NCBI RefSeq assembly: GCF_937898475.1
Contig: NZ_CALEJS010000016.1
Location: 682,001-746,000, forward strand
Direction of reading: 5' to 3'
From: an uncultured Chitinophaga sp.
Lineage (GTDB): Bacteria > Bacteroidota > Bacteroidia > Chitinophagales > Chitinophagaceae
Length of the DNA: 64,000 nt
The notes under the pieces are model-generated. The model did not search any database. It worked only from the letters and a program-made list of their open reading frames with translations, and had not been told where the DNA came from. Within the stretch, counting starts at the first letter, position 1; each line of letters begins with the position of its first letter. Positions 8,158-17,253 of the stretch are shown one piece after another. The translations under genes were made by a program, and so were the position numbers.

Positions 8158-8577
8158 GATCAGCATATATAGGTTTTTCCTTCATTTCCGTGAACGATGG
8201 AAAATTGTTCGTAAAAATGTAAGTTTTGGAATTCTGTTCATGCATTATAAAATTCATTATATTAATAGGAATATTAATTTCACAGTTTATTAATATTAAA
8301 TGCCTTGTAAATTAAGCAGAATGGTACAGTCTCTTCCGTAAGGGATATAATAAGGATGACCCTGCCAAAAATGGGCAGCTGCTTCATTGCCATACCCGCT
8401 TCCTGCGGCCACCATATCCCGTGAATTTTTAATTTTATTTTTCCTACGGAAGGGGGCCTCACGTCTACATAAAATACTGAGGAACAACTACGTTTAGTGC
8501 TGGGCGTTATATACTGTTGAAAAGGAAAGCGCACCTGACTGAAAATTTCTGCTATATCACAACATATATAGCCCAGC

Positions 8578-8593
8578 TTGGCACAGTTCTTGT
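8578..8593 (+). promoter_or_regulatory. Sigma-54 (RpoN) promoter-like site
   Basis: TTGGCAC at 8578-8584 and TTGT at 8590-8593 match the -24/-12 consensus TGGCAC-N5-TTGC with correct spacing; only the last base of the -12 element and the base after TGGCAC deviate. Transcription would start near 8604, about 60 nt before a strong terminator, with no open frame between. Confidence 0.5.
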
Positions 8594-8603
8594 CGCCTTA
8601 GAA

Positions 8604-8671
8604 CAAATTTTAGGTTAAAAAATAGGTTAAAGCGAAAGAGGCCTATTCGTCTGGGACGGATGGGCTTTTTT
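8604..8671 (+). ncRNA. Putative sigma-54-dependent small RNA
   Basis: This short segment lies between a sigma-54-like promoter and a perfect Rho-independent terminator: the 11-bp stem GCCTATTCGTC/GACGGATGGGC (8641-8651 with 8655-8665), a 3-nt loop, then six T (8666-8671). Neighbouring genes lie on other units or the other strand, so the terminator serves nothing else visible. The RNA of about 67 nt would begin with an unpaired stretch containing a repeated TAGGTTAAA motif. Confidence 0.45.
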
Positions 8672-8702
8672 CGTTTAAGTAGCTCAGTAAAGCCGGCCTT
8701 TA

Positions 8703-9254
8703 TTATTGCAGGGTGCTGTCCTGCACCATTACCTGGCCCTGGGGATTGATAATATTGTAGTTGGAGAAATCCTGGTTGGATTCAAGTCCTGTACCATAGA
8801 TGGTATCTGTAGGTGTGCTGATACGCACATTTTTGTTGGAGTAAAACTTCCCGCGTTTGGAATCCCAGTTCAGCTCATTACAGTCAAGTCGTTTGCCTTC
8901 CCGGTTAATCACCACCACGCTGTCGCGCAGGAACACATTATCGTCGTTTTCAAAGTACTTGCCATAACGGGCCGTTACCGTACTCTCCACGGTAAGGCTG
9001 TCATTATAGGATAATACTTTTAAACCATTATTGAACTCAACGTAAGCGGGACGTTCCAGGTATCGTTTCATAGTAGGGGCGGTAAGCTTGGCCCTTACCT
9101 TGCCCATCTGGCTGTAATAGCTTTCTATCTTGGTGCCTTCTTCGGTAACAGCTGCTTTCTGGTCCAGCCGCATGATCGCCTGCATGTCATTTTCGCAGGC
9201 AAACAAAGACATCAGGCATAAGGAAATGCAGGCCATCTTCCAGGAAACGGTCAT
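8703..9254 (-). CDS. lptC: LPS export periplasmic lipoprotein LptC
   Basis: A 183-residue LptC-type protein of the lipopolysaccharide transport bridge, which passes LPS from the LptBFG ATPase to LptA. The start at 9254 (MTVSWKMACISLCLMSLFAC) gives a lipoprotein signal with Cys in the lipobox LFAC, common for LptC in this phylum. The body shows the beta-jellyroll repeats of LptA/LptC: SYYSQMGKVRAKLTAPTMKRY, ARYGKYFENDDNVFLRDSVVV, GKFYSNKNVRISTPTDTIYGTGL. It lies 27 nt downstream of the outer membrane protein gene on the same strand and is probably in one operon with it. Confidence 0.88.
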   Translation of the reverse strand: MTVSWKMACISLCLMSLFACENDMQAIMRLDQKAAVTEEGTKIESYYSQMGKVRAKLTAPTMKRYLERPAYVEFNNGLKVLSYNDSLTVESTVTARYGKYFENDDNVFLRDSVVVINREGKRLDCNELNWDSKRGKFYSNKNVRISTPTDTIYGTGLESNQDFSNYNIINPQGQVMVQDSTLQ

Positions 9255-9281
9255 ATTTGAAACGCTTTTCAACGCCGCAAA

Positions 9282-10577
9282 TTAATCATATTTCCGCTTA
9301 ATAAACCAGCGGTCATTCAGTGTGAAGCCTAATACCGCGCGGTACCAGTTTTCCTTTAAGATGGTCTCATTATTGCCACGGTGCCCTATTTCGAAAGCGA
9401 TATTGAGCACGGTGTACTGGTTGGAGTAATTCTGTCTGCGGATGGGTAAGCCGGCTCCTACAGAGAAACCGTATATGGTCATATCCTGGCCATTCAGTTT
9501 AAGATAGTCGGTACCGTAGTATACCCCGGCACGGTAGGTCACCTTGTTCCAGTAACCGTTCATAGCCCTGGCATTGGGTACAAACTGGCCGCCCAGGTTC
9601 ACCCTCCAGGAATTACGTACAGAATCTTTTTCGCCGTAATTACGGAACTGGTCCCACTGCTCGGTACTGAAGTCCAGCCCAACGGAAAACTTGTCCACTT
9701 TACGCAGCATAATACCGCCGCCATATTGCTGGGGATAGGTGATCTTGCCCCTGTCGCCTTTTGCATATAATACCGTATCCTGGGTCACATAGTCATTAGA
9801 GGAGGCGTCAAATGCCAGGGTTTCCCGCATCAGCTCCCGGCGGGCCGAAAGGGTTTGCTTCAGGGCCCCCGTAGCACCCAGGGTAAGATCTGTTTCTTCT
9901 GTCAGCCTGATCCGGTATTGCAGACCCACGTTGTAAAAAATGTTGCCATAGCTTACACGGGTAGAGTGCCGGGAAGGGAATATGAACTGGCTGGTAGGAT
10001 AAATGGCCTTGGTACTATTCTCAATATTGCCGAAAAGGTAGCCAAAGTTGAACCCAATGCTGAAATTGCCGAACCCGATACCGGCGCCGGTGTACACCTG
10101 GTACAATCCGCCATTGCCCTCATACTGGTAGGCCACCGGGATTTTCAATGTATCAAAAAAGGTGGCCTGATCATTCTGCAGGATATTGTAAGACACCTTG
10201 GTTACGGGGCGGAGGCCCAGCACCATACCCAGCTTTTTACGGATGGGAATACCCAGCTGCAGGTAGGAAAGAGACCCGATACCGGAACGGAACCGTTCAT
10301 CATTATTACCAATCACCCGGGCGCCTGCCTCCACTGCAATGTCAAAGGTGGTCAGCACCAGGTTGGAATAACTGGCCGGGTTCACAAAGTTAATAGACTG
10401 TGGATCATTATATGCCTGTGAAACACCACCCATGCCGCGATTGATCACATTCTGGTTGGTAGCCTGGTCGCCAAGACCGTATCGGGAGTAAGGAGAATTG
10501 TCCTGTGCAGCAACGCTGTTTGCCAAAAGAAGCAGAAAAGCCAGTAAGCAAAAAATGCCAGCTGTAGTCCTATGCAT
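9282..10577 (-). CDS. Outer membrane beta-barrel protein upstream of lptC
   Basis: A 431-residue protein with a signal peptide (IFCLLAFLLLLANSVAAQ) and alternating amphipathic strands throughout, ending KRKYD. The N-terminal motif DNSPYSRYGLGDQ and the following RGMGGVSQAYNDPQSINFVNPASYS resemble FadL/PorV-like barrel proteins, often found before lptC in Bacteroidota. The function is not known; transport of hydrophobic compounds or a role in envelope assembly are inferences from fold and neighbour. Length and C-terminus look complete. Confidence 0.75.
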   Translation of the reverse strand: MHRTTAGIFCLLAFLLLLANSVAAQDNSPYSRYGLGDQATNQNVINRGMGGVSQAYNDPQSINFVNPASYSNLVLTTFDIAVEAGARVIGNNDERFRSGIGSLSYLQLGIPIRKKLGMVLGLRPVTKVSYNILQNDQATFFDTLKIPVAYQYEGNGGLYQVYTGAGIGFGNFSIGFNFGYLFGNIENSTKAIYPTSQFIFPSRHSTRVSYGNIFYNVGLQYRIRLTEETDLTLGATGALKQTLSARRELMRETLAFDASSNDYVTQDTVLYAKGDRGKITYPQQYGGGIMLRKVDKFSVGLDFSTEQWDQFRNYGEKDSVRNSWRVNLGGQFVPNARAMNGYWNKVTYRAGVYYGTDYLKLNGQDMTIYGFSVGAGLPIRRQNYSNQYTVLNIAFEIGHRGNNETILKENWYRAVLGFTLNDRWFIKRKYD

Positions 10578-10745
10578 TGAGTTGATCTGATTAGTAGTTT
10601 ACTGGTTTAACAGGCGAATTAGCATGAAAATAATCGACTAAGCCGCCAAATAAGTCTGCAAATATCTAATTTTTAGGGTTGGAAGCAAAAAAAACCAAAT
10701 ATCCGCCTGTTAAAAGGGCGTTAAAAAGTGGCTGTTCAGCTGTTT

Positions 10746-11381
10746 TTACAGGCCTTCTGCCGATAAATTCCGAAAATGTCCGTTAAGTTTTACCCGCTCC
10801 TTCAGCTTCTCCATTTCCGCCATCAGGGGAATTACTTTCAGGAGATGGCGTTTCAGGTACTCCAGGCGCTGCATTTCCTGGAACAGGTGCAGCAGCTCAT
10901 ATTCCTCCTCCAGCGAAAGCCCGGCATGGTGGGCCAGATCATAGGCGCTGAGCTCTTCGTCCTTTTTACCGAAGCTTTTGTTCACCTGCAGAATGTGATG
11001 CAGCTCGCGTATGGCATGTAATACCTGCTGCCGCAGGCGGGCGTTGGTTTTTGTACTGTTCTCCGGGTAATTTACAATAGCGCCGTCATACAGCTTGTCC
11101 GGAATAGAGCGGATCACTTCCAGTACACGGAACACGCTCAGCCCCCGGGTCACAATATCCATCTCACCGTTCTCATATTCCTTTTCCACCCTTACCACTT
11201 CCACCAGCGTGCCATACTCAACTATCTTTTTATTAATAACAGCGGGAATACCAAATGGCTTCTTGTCTGCCACACATTCACTGATGAGCTGCTTATAACG
11301 AGGTTCGAAAATATGAAGGTTCAGCTGTTCCTGCGGATAAACAACTATGCCTAAAGGAAATATCGGAATGAAATTGGTCAT
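10746..11381 (-). CDS. LON substrate-binding-domain protein
   Basis: A 211-residue cytosolic protein made of the N-terminal LON domain alone: IPIFPLGIVVYPQEQLNLHIFEPRYKQL is the diagnostic start, followed by FGIPAVINKK and GEMDIVTRGLSVFRV. There is no ATPase or protease domain, as in other stand-alone LON-domain proteins that may bind substrates for quality control. The helical C-terminal third (~120-211) is rich in charged residues. The start at 11381 (MTNFIPIFPLG) is chosen because the domain begins at once; the upstream frame is not conserved-looking. It is divergent from the FkbM-type gene. Confidence 0.85.
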   Translation of the reverse strand: MTNFIPIFPLGIVVYPQEQLNLHIFEPRYKQLISECVADKKPFGIPAVINKKIVEYGTLVEVVRVEKEYENGEMDIVTRGLSVFRVLEVIRSIPDKLYDGAIVNYPENSTKTNARLRQQVLHAIRELHHILQVNKSFGKKDEELSAYDLAHHAGLSLEEEYELLHLFQEMQRLEYLKRHLLKVIPLMAEMEKLKERVKLNGHFRNLSAEGL

Positions 11382-11501
11382 AAGTATCTTGTTCTTTCTG
11401 GCGTCAAACCTAAAATTAAGCCTTTCTGCCTTAAGTGGCAGATACATAAAAACTAACAGCAGAAAAGTCATCATTTGAAAGAAAACCGTTAAATTGAGCC
11501 A

Positions 11502-12302
11502 ATGGTGAATAGCACTTTAGCTAAATATGCCAACCTGGTACGCCATATTTCCAACTGGCACTTGTATTTCAGCAGAAAGTTCAAAGTACCATATGGGAAA
11601 CTGTTGTTTCGAACAAGAGATCAGGGCATATATTTTACCACACCAACAAAGTCGCTATACCTGGTATTCAAGGAGATCTTTATTAATGATGTTTACACCA
11701 TGGATCAGCTGGCCCGTTCATTACCCGGGCAACCTGTAGTGATAGACATTGGGGGCAATGCAGGCTATTTTACGCTGTTCCTGCTGGCTAAAAAAGGAAT
11801 GGCCCGGGTGTATGCCTACGAAGCTGTTGCTGCCAATTGCAGGCTGTTTCAGCAACACCTTGATATGAACCGGCAGCTGAAAGAAAAGGTAGCAATATAT
11901 CACAAGGCAGTTACGGGTACACCAGCCCTTACTATTACACTGCACCTGGAAACCGCGGAAGGCAACGCCGTTACCGCCTCTGTTTATGATGATTTCACGA
12001 AGGACAATACATACATCGCAGAAGTGCCCTGTATCTCACTGGCAGAAATACTGGTCGCCAACCAACTCTCAAAGGTAGACCTGGTAAAAGTGGATTGTGA
12101 GGGCAGCGAGTATCCGATCATTTATGAAACACCGCCACATGTGTGGGAAAAGATTGACCGTATGGCCATTGAGGTACATAACCTGGACAAAGAAAAACGC
12201 AATATGTCCTTCCTGGAAGGATACCTGGTAACACTGGGCTATACATTGAAGCATTACGCACTTGACAACGGATGCTTTATGCTGTTTGCCCTACGCGCAT
12301 AA
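11502..12302 (+). CDS. FkbM family methyltransferase
   Basis: A 266-residue SAM-dependent O-methyltransferase. Motif I is PVVIDIGGNAGYFTLFLL (~residues 76-93) and the FkbM motif is KVDLVKVDCEGSEYPII (~195-211). Members methylate hydroxyls of sugars or lipids in surface glycans and natural products. It leads a run of three same-strand genes, followed by a glycosyltransferase after 40 nt, which suggests a role in surface polysaccharide or glycoprotein modification. The final ~45 residues (SFLEGYLVTLGYTLKHYALDN) are usual for the family. Confidence 0.88.
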   Translation: MVNSTLAKYANLVRHISNWHLYFSRKFKVPYGKLLFRTRDQGIYFTTPTKSLYLVFKEIFINDVYTMDQLARSLPGQPVVIDIGGNAGYFTLFLLAKKGMARVYAYEAVAANCRLFQQHLDMNRQLKEKVAIYHKAVTGTPALTITLHLETAEGNAVTASVYDDFTKDNTYIAEVPCISLAEILVANQLSKVDLVKVDCEGSEYPIIYETPPHVWEKIDRMAIEVHNLDKEKRNMSFLEGYLVTLGYTLKHYALDNGCFMLFALRA

Positions 12303-12342
12303 CTGTCACACTTGTTATGTATATCCCATAAAGCGCAAGTGG

Positions 12343-13392
12343 ATGAAGCAACTATTGATAGATTGCGAGAAGATGAAAAACGCCAACACCGGCCTTTTCA
12401 CCTATTGCAATGAACTTGGCAGGTCATTGTTACAACAGGCAGCGCCTGATGAGCAGCTGAGCTTTTACCTGCCGCCCAAACTGGGAAAGTATTTCGGAAA
12501 TGACGCAGGCTACTTGTGGCAGCACGCGCTGCATAAACTGTACCTTCCTCACCGGAAGGCTTTCGACGTTTGGCATACCACTTACCAGCTATCTGACTAT
12601 CGCAGTCCTAAAACAGGCACCAGGAGAGTACTCACCATCCATGACCTCAACTTCATGCACGAGGCCAAAAGCGGGGCAAAAAGAAAACTATACCTGGCGC
12701 ACGCACAACGCAATGTGAACCGCGCCGACTATATCACCTTCATCTCCAGATTTGTGGGAGACGATGTCATGCGCCACCTGGATCTTGGCAACAAGCCATA
12801 TAAAGTGGTATATAACGGCGCCGCCGTACAGGAATTCCCGGGTTTTGACCATCCCTGCTACAGGCCGCAGCTCCCTTTCCTGTTCACCCTCGGTGTGGTA
12901 AACACCAAAAAGAATTTCCATACCATTCCCTGCCTGCTCAAACATTGTGATGCAGAACTGATCATTGCAGGCACCGTGTTCAATGACGCCTACAGGCAAC
13001 GTATACTCAACGAAGCGAAACGCTACGGCGCCGCCGGCAGGGTAAAACTCCTGGGGCCCATCAGCGAAGAAGACAAATACTGGTACATGAAAAACTGTAT
13101 GGCATTTGTATTCCCCTCCATCGCCGAAGGCTTCGGCATTCCCGCTATAGAGGCCATGCACTTTGGCAAACCGGTGTTCCTATCAGACAAGACCAGCCTG
13201 CCTGAAGTAGGTGGCTGCTTTGCCTACTACTTCCGTGACTTTGATCCGGCGCACATGCAGAAAGTGTTTGAAAATGGTTTGTGGCACTATGAAAACCAGC
13301 GCCCCGCCAATGCTATCCGTAAACATGCCCTGCAGTTCAGCTGGGAACGCATGGCGGCAGAATACCTGGAAATATACCGCAGCCTGTATTAA
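12343..13392 (+). CDS. GT4-like glycosyltransferase
   Basis: A 349-residue GT-B fold glycosyltransferase. The start at 12343 (MKQLLIDCEKMKNANTGLFTY) gives the usual first strand and the loop that contacts the acceptor. The C-terminal half carries the family-4 donor site: FLFTLGVVNTKKNF, GRVKLLGPISEEDKYWYMKN, and FVFPSIAEGFGIPAIEAMHFG with the EGFG-x4-E nucleotide-sugar motif. Substrates are unknown. It sits between the FkbM methyltransferase and meaB, with its stop codon directly abutting the next ATG. Confidence 0.88.
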   Translation: MKQLLIDCEKMKNANTGLFTYCNELGRSLLQQAAPDEQLSFYLPPKLGKYFGNDAGYLWQHALHKLYLPHRKAFDVWHTTYQLSDYRSPKTGTRRVLTIHDLNFMHEAKSGAKRKLYLAHAQRNVNRADYITFISRFVGDDVMRHLDLGNKPYKVVYNGAAVQEFPGFDHPCYRPQLPFLFTLGVVNTKKNFHTIPCLLKHCDAELIIAGTVFNDAYRQRILNEAKRYGAAGRVKLLGPISEEDKYWYMKNCMAFVFPSIAEGFGIPAIEAMHFGKPVFLSDKTSLPEVGGCFAYYFRDFDPAHMQKVFENGLWHYENQRPANAIRKHALQFSWERMAAEYLEIYRSLY

Positions 13393-14328
13393 ATGCATAC
13401 CGAAGTCTTTAATTTGCAGCAAACAATCCTAATGCACAAGCTGGCTGATATTGACAACCTGAAAACACTGGCCCGCCGCATCTCACTGGTAGAAAACGGC
13501 GCCCCCGGCTATGAACAGCTGCTGGAGCAGCTGCCGGCTGGCAGCAATACCCGCGTGGTAGGTATTACCGGCCCGCCCGGCGCAGGTAAAAGCACCCTGG
13601 TGAACCTGCTGATACAAACCCTGCTGGAACAGCAAAAACGTATTGCCATCATTGCAGTAGACCCCTCTTCTCCTTTTAACTTCGGCGCCTTGCTGGGCGA
13701 CCGCATCCGTATGAGCCAGCATTTCAATGATCACCGGGTATTCATCCGCTCTATGGCCAACCGCGGCGCATTGGGAGGATTAAGCCCCAAGATCATAGAG
13801 GTCAGTGATGTGATCAAAGCAGCCGGCTTTGATTACCTGTTCATCGAAACGGTGGGGGTTGGCCAGAGTGAAGTGGAAATAGCCGGTATTGCAGATACTA
13901 CCGTTGTGGTAGTGGTGCCCGAAGCCGGCGATGAGATACAAACCATGAAAGCCGGACTGATGGAGATAGCCGACATCTTTGTAGTGAATAAAGCAGATCG
14001 GGACAATGCAGACGCCTTTGTAAAAAACCTCCGCCTGCTCTCCGCAGAAAAACATCATGCGCAAACAGGATGGCAGATCCCTGTATTAAAAACCATTGCT
14101 ACCCGCAACGAAGGTATTGCGCCATTAATACAGGCCATTGATCAGCACCAGCAACAGATCAGCCACAATGAACGGCATGCCGTATTACTGGCAGAAAAAG
14201 CATGGCAGCTGATCCAGCACCGCCGTATGCAGCAGCTCGACAAAAAAGCGCTGATACAGAAAGTACGGGAACAGCTGCAGCATGGTCATTTTAATTTATA
14301 CAAACTGGTAAACGACTATTCAGCATAA
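13393..14328 (+). CDS. meaB: Methylmalonyl-CoA mutase-associated GTPase MeaB
   Basis: A 311-residue G3E-family GTPase that protects and reloads B12-dependent methylmalonyl-CoA mutase. The P-loop is GITGPPGAGKSTLV (~56-69). Also visible are the Walker B region VDPSSPFNFGALLGDRIRM, the switch segment FIRSMANRGALGGL, FIETVGVGQSEVEIA and the base-recognition motif VVNKAD. No mutase subunit lies in the window, so its partner is elsewhere. The first ATG (13393) touches the glycosyltransferase stop; an ATG at 13432 (MHKLADIDNL) is an equally good start. Its 3' end is 3 bp from the convergent CLC gene. Confidence 0.93.
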   Translation: MHTEVFNLQQTILMHKLADIDNLKTLARRISLVENGAPGYEQLLEQLPAGSNTRVVGITGPPGAGKSTLVNLLIQTLLEQQKRIAIIAVDPSSPFNFGALLGDRIRMSQHFNDHRVFIRSMANRGALGGLSPKIIEVSDVIKAAGFDYLFIETVGVGQSEVEIAGIADTTVVVVVPEAGDEIQTMKAGLMEIADIFVVNKADRDNADAFVKNLRLLSAEKHHAQTGWQIPVLKTIATRNEGIAPLIQAIDQHQQQISHNERHAVLLAEKAWQLIQHRRMQQLDKKALIQKVREQLQHGHFNLYKLVNDYSA

Positions 14329-14331
14329 TAC

Positions 14332-16209
14332 TTACTTCAGCACACCGTTACGGATCAGCAATTTGATCACCTGCCGCTTAATGGAAATGTTACGGCTGCT
14401 GGTCTCATCCGCCTGCTTTGCCTGCTGGTATGCCGCAAACACAGAACGGTAATTCACCAGTCCCAGTAACTGCTTGTCCTGCGAGGAAGCGATGATCGGC
14501 AGTATATCCTGCTTATGACGCGCCATCAGGTCTACCGCCACACGCAAAGAAGTTTCTTCCTGTGCGGTCACCATATTGGTATGAGAAACGTAGGTCACGG
14601 AGGCGTCTTCAGGCACATCCGGCTGCAGCACATCATCCGTCTGCACAATACCGGTCAGCTGCTGGTGCGCATCCACTACGGGATAGGCCAGATCATGACT
14701 GCCTAATTTGTTTTCGTATAACCAGCTGCGTAATTCGCCAATCGTGTTTTCCTGGCTGATCATCACCAGCTCCTGCAGCATCGCCGCCTTTACGGAAATG
14801 CTTTCCAGCAGATCAGGCTTGTAAACATGGGGCGTAACGATACCCCTGCGGGCAATCTTCTCTGTCATGATCGTATTACGCATCATCAGGAAAGAGATGA
14901 AGTAAGCCGCTACACAGGCACCTACCAGCGGCAGCAAAGCATCTGCATCACGGGTGGTTTCCAGCGCAAAAATAATAGCGGTGAGCAGGGCCCTGGTAGC
15001 GCCTGCAAACATAGCCGCCATACCTATCAGCGCCGCAATGGAAAAGCTGATCTCTACCTGCGGAAAAGCTGCCTGTAACAAAAAGGCTACAAACAACCCG
15101 GCGGCGCCGCCAATGGTCAGCAAAGGCGCCAGCGTACCACCCGAAGTACCGCTGCCCAGTGAAAAAGACCAGGAGATGAATTTAAGCACCCCCAGCACAA
15201 ATAAGGTCTGCAGCGTTACTTTCCCCATCAGCAGGTTATCAATATTAACATAACCCACACCCAGTGTCTCAGGCGCAAAATAACCTACCACACCTACCAC
15301 CAGGCCGCCGATAGCCGGCCACCACATCCAGTGAACAGGCAGCTTCTCAAACGCATCCTCTATCAGGTATACCGCCTTGGTGATCAGGGCAGACAATACG
15401 CCGATCACAATTCCTATCACAGAGTAGGCCAGCAGCGCGGTATTGGTAGGCGCCTGCACATCAGGCATGGTAAACACCGGCGCTCCTCCAAAGTAAAGGT
15501 GATGAAATGCGGCGCCGGTAATACAGCTCAGGATGGCGGGGATAATGCTCCGTGGCGAGAATTCAAATAATAACAGTTCAACGGCCAGTATCACTGCCGC
15601 CAGGGGAGTACCGAATATGCACGACATACCGGCGGCTGCGCCGGCGGCCAGCAGTATCTTTCTCTCAGCCGCGGTAATACGCAGCACCTGCCCGATCACA
15701 GAACCCCACGCGCCACCCGTGGCAATAATCGGCCCCTCAGCACCGAACGGACCACCGGTACCGATGGAAATTGCCGCAGATACCGGCTTCAGAAAAGTGA
15801 TCAGCGGTTTGATACGGCTTTTGTTCACCAGTACCTGCTCCATAGCCTCAGGAATACCATGCCCCCTGATGGCAGAAGAGCCGTACCTGGCCATAAAACC
15901 TACAATGATAGCCCCGATCACCGGCACCGCTATCACCCATATACCCAGGTGGTGATGCAGGGGCGTGGCCTCATGCACGGAGAATGTGCCGTAAAATGAA
16001 ATATTGGTGATAAGATTAATTAACATCAACAGCACCTTTGCGATCAGGCTGATCACCACCGCGTTCAGTACTGTCAAAAGAGAAAGATAGAGCACCCGGC
16101 GGGTATTAAAGCTGCCGGGTTGTTCTATCTGTGCCTCAGATAAAGCCGGGTCCATTGATGGAGATACAGGTATGCCGCCCCGGGTGAGGCCAAAGAAAAG
16201 TTGCTTCAT
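14332..16209 (-). CDS. CLC-type chloride channel with C-terminal CBS pair
   Basis: A 625-residue inner membrane CLC protein with about 16-18 membrane helices (residues ~40-450) and two CBS domains (~470-600). Filter motifs: GHGIP (116-120, usual GSGIP), GAEGP with the gating Glu E158, and GSGTSGGTLAPLL. At the position of the proton-relay Glu of E. coli ClC-ec1 the sequence is E211-L212, so that second Glu is replaced by Leu. This points to channel-like or altered coupling rather than strict 2:1 exchange. The CBS pair suggests nucleotide control. It is convergent with meaB. Confidence 0.9.
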   Translation of the reverse strand: MKQLFFGLTRGGIPVSPSMDPALSEAQIEQPGSFNTRRVLYLSLLTVLNAVVISLIAKVLLMLINLITNISFYGTFSVHEATPLHHHLGIWVIAVPVIGAIIVGFMARYGSSAIRGHGIPEAMEQVLVNKSRIKPLITFLKPVSAAISIGTGGPFGAEGPIIATGGAWGSVIGQVLRITAAERKILLAAGAAAGMSCIFGTPLAAVILAVELLLFEFSPRSIIPAILSCITGAAFHHLYFGGAPVFTMPDVQAPTNTALLAYSVIGIVIGVLSALITKAVYLIEDAFEKLPVHWMWWPAIGGLVVGVVGYFAPETLGVGYVNIDNLLMGKVTLQTLFVLGVLKFISWSFSLGSGTSGGTLAPLLTIGGAAGLFVAFLLQAAFPQVEISFSIAALIGMAAMFAGATRALLTAIIFALETTRDADALLPLVGACVAAYFISFLMMRNTIMTEKIARRGIVTPHVYKPDLLESISVKAAMLQELVMISQENTIGELRSWLYENKLGSHDLAYPVVDAHQQLTGIVQTDDVLQPDVPEDASVTYVSHTNMVTAQEETSLRVAVDLMARHKQDILPIIASSQDKQLLGLVNYRSVFAAYQQAKQADETSSRNISIKRQVIKLLIRNGVLK

Positions 16210-16617
16210 TCGCTTTATATTGATTCGCTATGCGTGAGTAATAGAGCGTGGTAAAATCTAACGGGCTTCAAAACTATAAACAACGGCTTACAAACTCAAA
16301 TAAAAATGATGACAGGTATCATTTATATATAATATTTTTATTGAATACTGACAACCGGTTATTTTAGTGCGTCATTCGTCGTTTTGATTACGACATAAAG
16401 AGTTAACTACTCGTTAACAATATTTCTTTGCTAATTTGGACAAATTTTATATTGTTGACTATTACTCACTGTTATTAAGTAAGTTTCGCATGCTAAATCT
16501 CTGATATATAGCGTAAAAGAGCCAGTGAACGAATTGTTAAAAATTTTTTTAGTTAGGAACCCTTATTATATTTGTAAGGTATGGATTTGTGTGGCTACTC
16601 CTCTAAAAAATATATGT
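16210..16617. other. AT-rich divergent intergenic region between CLC and protoglobin genes
   Basis: About 400 bp. It holds the promoter for the plus-strand protoglobin gene (-7 box TATATTTG, 16567-16574). I found no clear -7 box for the CLC gene and no hairpin or repeat. Confidence 0.5.
16567..16574 (+). promoter_or_regulatory. Protoglobin gene -7 box
   Basis: TATATTTG fits TAnnTTTG exactly. It supports the ATG at 16618 as start, since an upstream in-frame start (16525) would precede the transcription start. No -33 TTTG is seen at the usual spacing. Confidence 0.45.
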
Positions 16618-17196
16618 ATGATTAATGGCAAGCGTTATGAAAGTACGTCGGCCGGCATGACCTCATCAACTTTGAGCCTTCGTGATCTGGTTTTACTGAA
16701 GAGAATGTTGTTATTTACCCGTGAAGATGAACGTTATCTTCAAATGGCTGGCGAGGTACTTTCCGATCAGACTGAAACAATCCTGGATATCTGGTATGAC
16801 CATATGGTAGCCAATGACTACCTGGCGCATTACTTCACCAGGGATGGAAAGCCGGATGCAGACTACCTCAACTCCCTGCGCCCCCGCTTTGGCGACTGGA
16901 TCCGTCAGCTTTGCCAGCCCCGCAACAACCAATGGTCCCGCTATGAAGAAGCCATCGCACAGCGTATTAAGGAACAACCTTTGTCAGACAGCGGTCTGGA
17001 TGATATTCCCGTTGTATTCCTCCGTTACATGGTTACCTTCATATACCCTGTTACCGCCGCTATCCGGCCCTTTTTAAGTAAACACGGCCACCGGCCCGAA
17101 GAAGTTGAAAAAATGAACCAGGCATGGTTCAAAGCCGTTAGCCTGAGCGTCATCCTTTGGACATACCCCGATCCTGCCACACAGGAGATCTGTTAA
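16618..17196 (+). CDS. Protoglobin-family protein lacking the proximal His
   Basis: A 192-residue globin-fold protein that aligns along its whole length with archaeal protoglobin as I remember it: FTREDERYLQMAGEVLSDQ, ILDIWY, YFTRDGKPDADYL, FIYPVTAAIRPFL, EEVEKMNQAWFKA. The distal W59-Y60 pair is kept. In the F helix the usual E-I-G-L-R-H-H is here E-A-I-A-Q-R-I (111-117), so the heme-ligating proximal His is absent and R/I stand in its place. Heme binding is therefore doubtful. It heads a three-gene run with DUF2024 and a Cys-tailed MarR regulator. Confidence 0.85.
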   Translation: MINGKRYESTSAGMTSSTLSLRDLVLLKRMLLFTREDERYLQMAGEVLSDQTETILDIWYDHMVANDYLAHYFTRDGKPDADYLNSLRPRFGDWIRQLCQPRNNQWSRYEEAIAQRIKEQPLSDSGLDDIPVVFLRYMVTFIYPVTAAIRPFLSKHGHRPEEVEKMNQAWFKAVSLSVILWTYPDPATQEIC

Positions 17197-17253
17197 AATC
17201 TTGATCATATACGGTATTGAAATCCTCCGAGAACCTTAGCTAAAACACCTACT

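Larger units (their letters stand above)
7449..8702. other. Gene-free region between lysS and lptC
   Basis: About 1.25 kb, AT-rich, with no convincing open reading frame; short frames on the minus strand have no family-like content. It holds three copies of a promoter-hairpin-terminator unit (7470-7546, 7740-7820, 8081-8157), an unrelated strong minus-strand terminator (7674-7708), and near the right end a sigma-54-like promoter followed by a plus-strand terminator (8578-8671). The stretch 8160-8570 shows nothing I can name. Confidence 0.7.

Noticed and set aside
8075..8257. Minus-strand frame of 60 codons across small RNA copy 3
   Set aside because: It runs through the promoter and terminator hairpin of the repeat unit, which explain the sequence better.
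8280..8534. Minus-strand frame of 84 codons in the gene-free region
   Set aside because: No recognisable domain, no promoter box or usual spacing, and amino acid composition like translated non-coding DNA.
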